Assembly: GCA_964410015.1 (NCBI GenBank)
Contig: CAYPFV010000042.1
Coordinates: forward strand, 1 to 19,738
Length of the DNA stretch: 19,738 bases
Origin: SKVR01 sp964410015
GTDB taxonomy: Bacteria > Bacteroidota > Bacteroidia > Bacteroidales > UBA7960
Direction of reading: 5' to 3'
Positions 8,179 to 15,102 of this stretch are shown piece by piece. Position 1 is the first letter of the stretch. Each line of letters starts with the position of its first letter. The translations under genes were made by a program, and so were the position numbers. The notes under the pieces are model-generated. The model had not been told where the DNA came from and did no database searches. It worked only from the letters and a program-made list of their open reading frames with translations.

Positions 8179-8248
8179 ATGTTCGTAAAAAATAAAAACC
8201 TGTAAACGAATAACTTTTCAACAATAATTACAATTATCAGTAAAACTC

Positions 8249-9088
8249 ATGCAAAAAATAAATTTCCTCCCTTTTTTTTGGTTGATACACAAAGAGCACA
8301 TCTTGTCATTATTGCTGATTTTTACTATTGCCTGGTCTTACGGGCAGGATATTGAGGTGGCACCTGCCCGTATCAGTTTCAATGCAGAACCAGGAGAAGC
8401 ACAAACGCGCACTGTTACAGTGAAAAACCACAGCAATAAAAAAGAGACCATCATGCTTCGTCAGTATGATTTTCTGGTCAACAGAGAGGGAAATATTGAA
8501 ACCCTTCCTGCCGGATCAACAAAAAACAGCATTTCAAACTGGGTGAATTTGAATCCTACATTTCTGGATTTGCAACCCAATGAATCGGGCACCGTAGAAA
8601 TCAACCTTCAATCTTCATCAGAAGATTACAGTGCCAAATGGGGTATATTAAGTTTTTCCACTACGGTTGAGCAAACTGCTTTTACCGCCGACCAGGAAGT
8701 ACAAACAGGTTTAAATTTGATGGGAAGAATTGATATATACCTGAATTACAACCCACAATCTTCGGAAACACAACGGATGGAAGTAAACTCACTACAGGAG
8801 ATTGAAAGCACCCAACCGGGTGAAAGAATGTTTTCTGTAAATATTGAAAATGTGGGTGATCAAATTACCAAAAGTAAAGTTTTTCTGATTGCTTCTCATC
8901 TTGAAACTGCGGAAGAGCACAGGTTCAAAACCAAAGAAATCAATGTTTATCCTCAATCGGTGCGAACAGTTGTGCTGTCTTTTCCTGAAGATGAATTACC
9001 TAAAGGTGAGTATTCCCTTGCTGCCATCATTGATTTCACAGGCAGCACATCTCTGAAAGGCACCCAAATCATCATCAATGTTGAATAA
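8249..9088 (+). CDS. PapD-like periplasmic chaperone
   Basis: This 279-aa protein has a 33-residue export signal (hydrophobic ILSLLLIFTIAW, ending SYGQ). The mature part begins DIEVAPARISFNAEPGE, followed by TRTVTVKNHSNKKETIMLR, the N-terminal Ig-domain pattern of PapD/MSP-like proteins (basic residue in the first strand, then V-x-V-x-N). WVNLNPTFLDLQPNESGTV then corresponds to the strand where chaperones have their P-x-x-x-x-L-x-P-G motif. A second Ig-like domain follows (about 170-279), with SVNIENVGDQITKS and a closing FTGSTSLKGTQIIINVE. Size and two-domain plan fit a pilus chaperone, or the DUF916-like surface-protein partner family. It heads a two-gene plus-strand operon beside the pilin-like genes. 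An 8-base T-run lies in its signal-peptide codons (8272-8279). Confidence 0.72.
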   Translation: MQKINFLPFFWLIHKEHILSLLLIFTIAWSYGQDIEVAPARISFNAEPGEAQTRTVTVKNHSNKKETIMLRQYDFLVNREGNIETLPAGSTKNSISNWVNLNPTFLDLQPNESGTVEINLQSSSEDYSAKWGILSFSTTVEQTAFTADQEVQTGLNLMGRIDIYLNYNPQSSETQRMEVNSLQEIESTQPGERMFSVNIENVGDQITKSKVFLIASHLETAEEHRFKTKEINVYPQSVRTVVLSFPEDELPKGEYSLAAIIDFTGSTSLKGTQIIINVE

Positions 9089-10220
9089 CAGTTTTCCCTT
9101 TATCACTTTTTCGTTCACTTTCATTAAACCACTGATAGTTTGCTTATTTATCTTTTTTTTTACTGATACCAGCAACGGTCAGAAAATATTTAGTGTTGAC
9201 AAGACCTGCGAAAATGGAAAAACAAAAGAATATTACCAGGCTTTTCTGAACAGCCGGGGCGATACTGTAAAACATGGTTTCTATGTTTACTTTTTTTCCA
9301 ATGGAAACAAAAGACAACAGGGTCATTTTCAAAACAACATGCCTGAAGGGACATGGAATACTTTTTACGCTTCGGGAGAATTACATCAGATCATCAATTT
9401 CGAAAAAGGATTAAGAGACGGGGAATTTACCGCATATTATCCTTCAGGAAAAATTCTCCAAAAAGGATTTTACAAAAGTGGGAGGATTCATGGTTCATTT
9501 CTTACATTTTTCGCCGATGAGCAAATCGAAAGCAAGACAAACTTCATCATGGGTTTACCATCAGGTTTTAGTTATCTGTATTTTGAGAATGGGAGTCTGT
9601 TTCGCAAAAATAAGTTAGAAAACGGCACAGAGAATGGTTTGTGGGAAGAATACCATGATAATGGTACTTTGCACTATAAAGGAAAAAAAAACAAGGGTGT
9701 ATTTTCTGATACCTTGTATGTATATTACAAAAACACAAATCTTAGAAGGATTTGCTATTACCAACATGGTAAACTACACGGAAGATACAAATCCTTTCAT
9801 CCCAACGGTGATAAAATGTCGGAAGCTGAATATGAAACAGGCGAATTGCATGGTTTGTATACCGAATATTACCCAGGAGGACAGAAAAGCAATGAAGGTA
9901 AATACATCAGAGATAAAAAAGAGAATACCTGGCAAACCTGGCATGAAAACGGTAAAATATACACAGTTGGGAAGTTTGAGAACGATAAACTGGAAGGGAT
10001 GTGGAAGGTTTATTACCCAGGCGGGCAACTTAAACAAACCGGCAAATACAAAAATGGAGTTCCTGATGGAGATTGGAAATATTTTTATGAATCAGGCAAT
10101 TTGAAAAAAAAAGGAACTTATGAGAACGGATATAAAGAAGGTACATGGTATTTTTTTGACGACCATAACCAGCAAACCCTCACTGAAAAAATAAATTACA
10201 AAAAAGGAAAACAGCAATAA
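9078..10220 (+). CDS. Secreted MORN-repeat (YwqK/COG2849-type) protein
   Basis: This 380-aa protein's ATG lies inside the last codons of the chaperone gene (11 shared bases, different frame), so translation is probably coupled. An N-terminal hydrophobic signal (LIVCLFIFFF, ending SNGQ) precedes about a dozen tandem units of roughly 23 residues of the MORN type, e.g. EGTWNTFYASGELHQ, EGMWKVYYPGGQLKQTG, DGDWKYFYESGNLKKKG. Such repeats form extended beta-hairpin solenoids. The name toxin-antitoxin system YwqK family is often attached to this family in databases, but no toxin is near here. The coupling points to a role beside the chaperone at the envelope, though no biochemical function can be read off. 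A 9-base T-run at 9153-9161 lies in the signal-peptide codons. Confidence 0.85.
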   Translation: MLNNSFPFITFSFTFIKPLIVCLFIFFFTDTSNGQKIFSVDKTCENGKTKEYYQAFLNSRGDTVKHGFYVYFFSNGNKRQQGHFQNNMPEGTWNTFYASGELHQIINFEKGLRDGEFTAYYPSGKILQKGFYKSGRIHGSFLTFFADEQIESKTNFIMGLPSGFSYLYFENGSLFRKNKLENGTENGLWEEYHDNGTLHYKGKKNKGVFSDTLYVYYKNTNLRRICYYQHGKLHGRYKSFHPNGDKMSEAEYETGELHGLYTEYYPGGQKSNEGKYIRDKKENTWQTWHENGKIYTVGKFENDKLEGMWKVYYPGGQLKQTGKYKNGVPDGDWKYFYESGNLKKKGTYENGYKEGTWYFFDDHNQQTLTEKINYKKGKQQ

Positions 10221-10249
10221 AGAAGAGTAATATCCTTTCAAATAAAAAA

Positions 10250-10275
10250 ACCATTCCGGATATTCCCGGAATGGT
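10250..10275. terminator. Bidirectional intrinsic terminator
   Basis: ACCATTCCGG at 10250-10259 and CCGGAATGGT at 10266-10275 form a perfect 10-bp stem with a 6-base loop. On the minus strand it is followed by TTTTTT, giving a textbook terminator for the DUF6132 gene that ends at 10445. On the plus strand it stands 30 bases after the MORN gene stop and is followed by a weaker T-rich stretch. It therefore closes both convergent units. Confidence 0.85.
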
Positions 10276-10444
10276 GTTGGCTTTGCTTTATCAACAAAAA
10301 CCCATCAATTAATATTTGAAATACTCAGTAGTGAGGGGTAAGCCCACATATTTATTTATCTATTCAGTGTCTTTCAGGTTGAGCATTATCAACCACTGTC
10401 AGTTTATGAAAAACAAGAATCAATGGGTGTAAAAAAAACCATTT

Positions 10445-10690
10445 TTATCCCTCTTTGGGAGTTAGTACAATACCCGGCAATAAATAACCCATTACCCCCC
10501 CCCACAACATAGTAAGGTATGGGTTTGACTGAATGGGACATCCGCCGCCTTCAATATTGCACCCTACAGTGGCGTAATATACATATCCGCCTACAACACC
10601 AAGAAGGGTAAAAACACCAATGACCCAAAGGTATTTATTTTTTGAGATGTTACCTTTTACGGATTTTTTTTCTTCTTTTGTGGCATTCAT
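10445..10690 (-). CDS. DUF6132-type small membrane protein
   Basis: This protein is 81 aa from ATG 10690. A longer frame begins at 10759, but its extra 23 residues have no family match and the shorter start gives the usual length. A basic cytoplasmic tail (1-19) is followed by a helix 21-40 (LWVIGVFTLLGVVGGYVYY). A short loop with GCNIEGGGCPIQSNPY (Cys44 and Cys51) precedes a second helix about 59-76. The GC...CPI.SNPY loop between two helices is the hallmark of DUF6132, often found beside thioredoxins in Bacteroidota, as here. The paired cysteines could be redox-active or bind metal; this is inference. A run of nine G lies in codons 63-66. Confidence 0.75.
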   Translation of the reverse strand: MNATKEEKKSVKGNISKNKYLWVIGVFTLLGVVGGYVYYATVGCNIEGGGCPIQSNPYLTMLWGGVMGYLLPGIVLTPKEG

Positions 10691-10806
10691 CTTTTGTGTA
10701 TAGTTTTTAAATATGGAATTCAGAATAAAAACAAGCCTTAAAGAAACAAAAGCCTGCAAAACTTTAAAAAGTATCTACAGATTCTGACCCATAAACAACA
10801 TGGAAT

Positions 10807-11169
10807 TTATTGATCGTTTTTTACTCCTAAAACATCCTCAATTGCTTTTTCAAGGGCATTTTTGGGTAATGCTCCTGCAGCCATCTGAGGTTGTGATTCT
10901 TTTGGTACAAAAAGAATGGAAGGAATGCTTCTGATACCAAATATGGCACTAAGATCTCTTTCTTTCTCAGTATCTACTTTGTAAATATCAAGTTTCCCTT
11001 CATATTCCTTTGACAGTTCTTCCAGAACCGGAGCAACCATTTTACAGGGTCCACACCAATCTGCATAAAAATCAATAATACAAGGTTTGTCACCTTCAAA
11101 TTTCCAATCTTTGTTATTCTCAAAATCAAAAACTTTTTTTTTAAAAGTTTCCAGTGTTAAATGTTCCAT
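10807..11169 (-). CDS. trxA: Thioredoxin (cytosolic)
   Basis: This 120-aa protein has no export signal. The active-site WCGPCK spans residues 38-43, preceded by IIDFYAD, and the cis-proline is in IRSIPS (Pro83) before a beta strand, so the thioredoxin fold is complete. It reduces disulfides of cytosolic proteins using a thioredoxin reductase not present in this window. It lies about 115 bases before the DUF6132 gene and downstream of a second, membrane-anchored thioredoxin on the same strand, so a shared redox theme is likely. The spacing means a common transcript is uncertain. Confidence 0.93.
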   Translation of the reverse strand: MEHLTLETFKKKVFDFENNKDWKFEGDKPCIIDFYADWCGPCKMVAPVLEELSKEYEGKLDIYKVDTEKERDLSAIFGIRSIPSILFVPKESQPQMAAGALPKNALEKAIEDVLGVKNDQ

Positions 11170-11291
11170 AACGGATAAATTTGTCTGTATAATTATTATG
11201 TAAAAAATTGAATTCTACAGGATTTGTTGAAAACAGAAACACCATTGTAGGGTTTATGTTCATCTTAATAAAGTGTTGCAAAAGATATGTT

Positions 11292-11332
11292 GACCCGGGA
11301 TACTAGATAATTTGTATATACCTGGTATCGGG
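11292..11332 (-). terminator. Imperfect hairpin after the membrane thioredoxin gene
   Basis: ACCCGGGATAC at 11292-11302 can pair with GTATCGGGT at 11324-11332 with a two-base bulge, about 45 bases beyond the stop at 11377. There is no T-run, so its role as a transcript end is uncertain. Confidence 0.3.
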
Positions 11333-11376
11333 TTTGAATTGACAATGATGGTTCGTTATTACCCCGAAGCACTCTG

Positions 11377-11874
11377 TTATAAATGACTCTCGATGGCTGC
11401 AATAAGCGTTTCTTTTTGCTGAACACCAACAAAACGTTGGGCAACTTCACCATCTTTAAAAATAATGAGAGTAGGAATATTTTTCACATCATAATTAACA
11501 GCTGCCTGTGGGTTATCGTCAACATCCAGTTTGGCAATTTTTGCTTTGTGACTAATTTCGTTAGCAACCTCGTCAACGATAGGTCCCTGAATACGGCATG
11601 GTGGACACCAGGTAGCCCAAAAGTCAACCAACACAACGCCATCTGAAATGGTTTCATCAAAAACAGCATCGGTAAGTTTAACCACCTGACTGTCTGATGA
11701 TTCTGACTCAGTGCTGGCATTGGAAACTGAGGCGCTGTTATTGGCGGTTCCGTTTCCTTTGTTAAAGATCATAATACTGCCAATAGCTAAGGCAATAACA
11801 ACAATGGCAATTTGTAACGGACGGGTTTTTTCTAACCAGTTTGTAGTTTTCTGTGATTGTTTTTTCTTATTCAT
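11377..11874 (-). CDS. Membrane-anchored periplasmic thioredoxin
   Basis: This 165-aa protein has a short basic N-terminus, then a membrane helix at about 20-37 (LQIAIVVIALAIGSIMIF) without a clear cleavage site. A Ser/Asn-rich linker (40-63) precedes a complete thioredoxin domain with active site WCPPCR (89-94) and cis-proline in KNIPT (Pro134). The domain should face the periplasm, tethered to the inner membrane. The CPPC active site and tether suggest a role in thiol exchange outside the cytoplasm, such as cytochrome maturation or reduction of secreted proteins; this is inference. A good -7 motif lies about 85 bases upstream. Confidence 0.9.
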   Translation of the reverse strand: MNKKKQSQKTTNWLEKTRPLQIAIVVIALAIGSIMIFNKGNGTANNSASVSNASTESESSDSQVVKLTDAVFDETISDGVVLVDFWATWCPPCRIQGPIVDEVANEISHKAKIAKLDVDDNPQAAVNYDVKNIPTLIIFKDGEVAQRFVGVQQKETLIAAIESHL

Positions 11875-12438
11875 AATAATAACAATGGTAAATTATTTAA
11901 AAAATGATTGTTTTCAAATTTCTTTTTCAACAAATGAAGTTACGAAAAGTTTTTTACTTACAAAGATAACCTGATTACTTTTGAAAAATTGCGCAAATAT
12001 ATATAAATATCTAAATATTTGCATGTTATTTAATGTTAACCGGATTTATTCATATGTCACTGATATACTTACAATTATTAAAAAAAAATAAATAAAATAT
12101 CAACCCATAAAATATATTTTATCTTCGAAACAGGTAATTACACGCAATAACAATCCATGTTTTTTGATGATCTTTGCTTTTCTGCCAAATGATCCTATTG
12201 CTATTGCCAGATAATATAATTTGGTTCGCCCTGAAAAAGACGATAATATGAAAAGAACCTGACCAGTGAGAAAGCAAGCCATGAATCTGTTCTTAACAAT
12301 AAACCAGGCATTTTTTTCAAAAAAAGAACGTTTATTAAAAAAATATATATATGGTAGGAAAAATAAACAATTTAAGCATAAAAATCATCAATCAAATCAT
12401 AAACGATAGAAACACCAACTACTTTTTATAATCAAAAA
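11875..12438. other. Divergent AT-rich intergenic region
   Basis: About 560 bases between the minus-strand thioredoxin and the plus-strand DUF4197 gene. It holds the TATCTTTG motif at 11961-11968, an inverted repeat GCAAATAT (11993-12000) / ATATTTGC (12015-12022), and a less AT-rich island at about 12120-12295. A 60-residue minus-strand frame (12282-12100) spans the island but shows no recognisable family. I do not call a gene here. Confidence 0.5.
11961..11968 (-). promoter_or_regulatory. Candidate -7 element of the membrane thioredoxin gene
   Basis: The minus strand reads TATCTTTG, an excellent match to TAnnTTTG, and would give a leader of about 80 bases before the ATG at 11874. The nearest TTTG upstream on that strand is 25 bases away, longer than the usual spacing. 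Confidence 0.4.
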
Positions 12439-13194
12439 ATGAAGAAAATGAAGAAAAACAATTTAGTACGTCATACCCACGCTTTGCTCATTCTGATGCC
12501 TGCAGCAATATTCTTTGTCCTGATGTTTCAATCCTGCGATGAGGATGGCAACCTTATACTACCCCTCACAGAAACCGAGGTAGCCAATGGTTTGAAAGAA
12601 GCTTTGAAAGTAGGTACCAATAATTCGGTGGCAGAAACCAACCAGTTGGATGGTTATTATGGTAATGATGCCATCAGAATTCCCTGGCCGGAGGAAGCCT
12701 CGGGCGCATATAGTTATATCGAAGACAACATGTCTTTGATACAACCATTGCTGGATGAGGTGATACTTCTGATGAACAGGGGAGCAGAAGAAGCTTCAGA
12801 GAAAGCGCGTCCTATCATAACAGATGCAATTGTTTCCATGAGCATTTCCGATGCATGGAACATTCTCAACGGTGAAAATGATGCTGCTACACAATATCTG
12901 GTTGAGAAAACTTATCATTCTCTCTACGAAGCTTTTTTACCGGAAATTGATGCGGCCCTTGAAAGTGTTGGAGCCTCTACAATATGGGCACAGATTACCA
13001 GTGCCTATAATCCGGTAGCAACCATTTGGCCTAATCTAAACCCTATAGAAACCAACCTGTCAGATTATGCAACAGAAAAAGCTCTTGATGGTCTTTTTGT
13101 TTTGATTGCTGAGGAAGAACTAAAGATACGCACTGATCCGCAGGCAAGAATCAACGATTTGCTCGAAAGAGTTTTTGGATCGCTTGATGATTGA
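12439..13194 (+). CDS. DUF4197 family lipoprotein
   Basis: This 251-aa protein has a lipoprotein signal with helix LLILMPAAIFFVLMF and Cys33 (FQSCDEDG); a start at Met4 is equally possible. Residues about 43-248 match the DUF4197 pattern throughout: TEVANGLKEALKVGTNNSV, AIRIPWPEE, LMNRGAEEAS, ARPIITDAIVSMSISDAWN, ILNGENDAATQYL, ATEKALDGLFVLIAEEE and IRTDPQAR...LLERVFG. The all-helical, envelope-located family is widespread in proteobacteria and Bacteroidota, and its function is not known. It is a single-gene unit closed by the hairpin at 13225-13260. Confidence 0.92.
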   Translation: MKKMKKNNLVRHTHALLILMPAAIFFVLMFQSCDEDGNLILPLTETEVANGLKEALKVGTNNSVAETNQLDGYYGNDAIRIPWPEEASGAYSYIEDNMSLIQPLLDEVILLMNRGAEEASEKARPIITDAIVSMSISDAWNILNGENDAATQYLVEKTYHSLYEAFLPEIDAALESVGASTIWAQITSAYNPVATIWPNLNPIETNLSDYATEKALDGLFVLIAEEELKIRTDPQARINDLLERVFGSLDD

Positions 13195-13224
13195 TTCAAT
13201 ATGATGTGAAACAGCACAACAAAA

Positions 13225-13260
13225 AAGTGCAGATCTATGAATCACATAACATCTGCACTT
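13225..13260. terminator. Bidirectional terminator-like hairpin
   Basis: AAGTGCAGAT at 13225-13234 pairs perfectly with ATCTGCACTT at 13251-13260 over a 16-base loop. Read on the minus strand, the stem runs into TTTTTTG, a proper T-tract for the dihydroorotate dehydrogenase-like transcript. On the plus strand it lies 30 bases beyond the DUF4197 stop. Confidence 0.75.
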
Positions 13261-13418
13261 ATTTACAGGGGGTATCTCAACAAAAAACATTACCGTAATG
13301 GCACTTTCCAATAGCGGTTATAACGGGTTTTCAATACATTTGTTACGGTCAGGCAAAAAGGATAGATTTCACACGCAACATAAATATTTTTCCTTATTCC
13401 GAAGGTTCACCCATTCAT

Positions 13419-13532
13419 TTACTGATAATAGATTGATTCACTCCGATAAAACTCTCCCACAATAACCATGCGGTGCTTTTGCTGTGTAACAAAATAAATA
13501 ACCATCCATGTAAGAATCAACATCATGGTCAT
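13419..13532 (-). CDS. Possible 37-aa membrane peptide (doubtful)
   Basis: From ATG 13532 this frame encodes one membrane helix (MTMMLILTWMVIYFV) followed by a polar tail with QQKHRMVIVGEFYRSES. The frame stays open upstream to 13610, overlapping the end of the flavoprotein gene. It lies between that gene and a minus-strand terminator, so it would be transcribed. No homology is recognised, and it may be chance. Confidence 0.2.
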   Translation of the reverse strand: MTMMLILTWMVIYFVTQQKHRMVIVGEFYRSESIYYQ

Positions 13533-13593
13533 AACCCCGCTGATCTTTTTCTTATCAAAGAAAGGATAAAACCAACAGCATTTATGTAGCAGG

Positions 13594-14580
13594 CTATTCA
13601 ATCCCGGCAAAATGTTTCATAAACTGAACCCTTTGAAAAACAGCAGGATTATCAGATTTTTTATGACTCAGTTTTCCTCTGAACTGGTCAACACTTTCAA
13701 AACTATTCTTTTCCATCCAGTTCTCAAATTCATTCACAATGGAAGTTATCTGACTAAATCCGTTTTTATACAATGTACTGCATATTTGCACCGCATTAGC
13801 GCCGGCAAGTATTTGTTTTACCACTCCTTCTCCGTTGTGAATACCTGTGGAAGCACATATATCTGTTTGAATACGGTCTGAAAGAATTCCCACCCAGCGC
13901 AGTGAAGTAGATATTTCCTGAGGTGTACTGTAAAGGTTTCCTGGTTTCACTGCAAACTTTTCCACATCAATATCAGGATTATAAAACCTGTTGAACAAAA
14001 CCAATCCTTTGATTCCGGTCCATGACAACTTTTTGATCATTTCTGCCAGACCTGAAAAATGGTAAGATATTTTGAGAGCAATGGGAATGGAGATTTCTTT
14101 TTTTACTTTTTCAACAATTTCAAAATACAACTTTTCGTATTGTTCGCCCTTGGCTTCGATATCGGCAGGAAGCAAAAACACATTTAATTCCAGAGCATCC
14201 GCACCTGCTTTTTCAATTTCTTTGGCAAACGCTGGCCACTCTTCGGAAGTAACACAGTTTATACTTGCCATTACCGGGATAGACAGTTTGCTTTTGGCAC
14301 GTCTGATCAGGTTCAGATATTCTTCCAGGTTGTGCGATCTTGCATAATTTCTGATATAATCCTCGGCTTCTGTATAGGCATTGTGCATATCTTCATGTGA
14401 AAAAACCTTTTTGATCTCCATTTTGATCTGCTCTTCAAACAAAGACTTCAAAACTATTGCTGAGGCCCCTTTATCTTCAATGGTTACAAGATTATCTAAG
14501 GTGCGGGTCAGTCCGGAACTTCCCACAATAACGGGATTTTTTAATTTTAAACCCATATAGGTTGTTGACAAATCAATCAT
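13594..14580 (-). CDS. Dihydroorotate dehydrogenase-like FMN protein (PRK07565 type)
   Basis: This 328-aa protein is a TIM-barrel flavoprotein. It opens with the family signature IDLSTTYMGLKLKNPVIVGS; the FMN/active-site lysine is in IVLKSLFEEQI (Lys45). Phosphate-binding loops near the C-terminus are ASTGIHNGEG (243-252) and LAGANAVQI (258-266). Where true class 1/2 dihydroorotate dehydrogenases have their catalytic Cys/Ser (ELN-x-SCPN), this one reads ELNVFLLPAD (131-140), with no Cys or Ser. It therefore probably does not oxidise dihydroorotate in the usual way. This is typical of the annotated dihydroorotate dehydrogenase-like subfamily, whose substrate is unknown. The gene stands alone, with a weak -7-like TAGGTTTG (plus 14814-14821) far upstream. 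Confidence 0.9.
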   Translation of the reverse strand: MIDLSTTYMGLKLKNPVIVGSSGLTRTLDNLVTIEDKGASAIVLKSLFEEQIKMEIKKVFSHEDMHNAYTEAEDYIRNYARSHNLEEYLNLIRRAKSKLSIPVMASINCVTSEEWPAFAKEIEKAGADALELNVFLLPADIEAKGEQYEKLYFEIVEKVKKEISIPIALKISYHFSGLAEMIKKLSWTGIKGLVLFNRFYNPDIDVEKFAVKPGNLYSTPQEISTSLRWVGILSDRIQTDICASTGIHNGEGVVKQILAGANAVQICSTLYKNGFSQITSIVNEFENWMEKNSFESVDQFRGKLSHKKSDNPAVFQRVQFMKHFAGIE

Positions 14581-15102
14581 ATCTTATATCTTTTTTTATC
14601 TTTGATTAATGATAGGTTGAAAATATTTGCAGGTTTATGCTTTCTGCATGTCAAAGCATCAGGTTCAAACACGAAAATGATCAGAACATTTATTTTTTGC
14701 AGATTACTCTTTTTATAATGTTGATTTAAAAAATGAAAATGCAGTATAATAATAATGAATCTTTGCCAGGATAAAATGTCAGGATAATAATGAAGAACTT
14801 CTTTTTTCTTTAACAAACCTACATAAAATTTAAAATACTCAGACATTAAACACCAAAAAAAGTTTTTCAACGATTTGTTTCTTTATACAAATGAAGCAAT
14901 GATTGATTTTCAGACTATAAAATATGCACTTTTATTTTGAGGGATTTAAGCAATAAACAGATGCTGGCGGAGAAAAGAATCAATCTGTTTGAAGAAAAGA
15001 TTTTCAGACCATCTGGATAAAATATAAAACAAAAATGAAATTACAGAGTTTAAAAGCAAGCACTCAATAATAAAAAAACCCTTACAATACACAATCAAAC
15101 AA
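14581..15102. other. Divergent AT-rich intergenic region
   Basis: About 520 bases. On the minus strand a 97-codon frame (14870-14577) ends with an ATGA overlap onto the flavoprotein start. Its sequence is Lys/Ile/Phe-rich with no domain and looks like random translation of AT-rich DNA, so I do not call it. A minus TAGGTTTG motif lies at 14814-14821. No convincing promoter for the plus-strand kinase gene is visible. Confidence 0.45.

Larger units (their letters stand above)
7666..8248. other. Divergent intergenic region between phosphatase and chaperone genes
   Basis: About 580 very AT-rich bases with no supportable gene separate two divergent transcription units. The stretch holds a plus-strand promoter-like pair at 7983-8012, a second plus TAATTTTG at 7890-7897, and a minus-strand -7-like TAAATTTG (plus 7905-7912) that could serve the phosphatase gene with a leader of about 240 bases. 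It also has a small inverted repeat at 8163-8178. Its length suggests regulated expression from both sides. Confidence 0.6.
13195..13593. other. Intergenic region between convergent genes
   Basis: About 400 bases. It contains the strong hairpin at 13225-13260 and one doubtful minus-strand mini-ORF (13419-13532). The rest shows no family-like frame. A minor palindrome (CATTA...TAATG) lies near 13290. Confidence 0.5.

Noticed and set aside
9078..10220. Toxin-antitoxin interpretation of the MORN-repeat protein (YwqK family antitoxin label)
   Set aside because: The protein carries an export signal, and its partner by overlap is a chaperone rather than a toxin.
11993..12022. GCAAATAT / ATATTTGC inverted repeat
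   Set aside because: Composed almost only of A and T with a 14-base gap; noted in the intergenic entry but not called as an operator.
13225..13260. CRISPR- or IS-end-like inverted repeat
   Set aside because: A single copy placed just after a stop codon with a T-tract on one side; it is best explained as a terminator.
14577..14870. 97-codon minus-strand frame with an ATGA overlap onto the flavoprotein start
   Set aside because: The overlap suggests coupling, but the translation is Lys/Ile/Phe-rich with no domain or signal and resembles random translation of AT-rich DNA.
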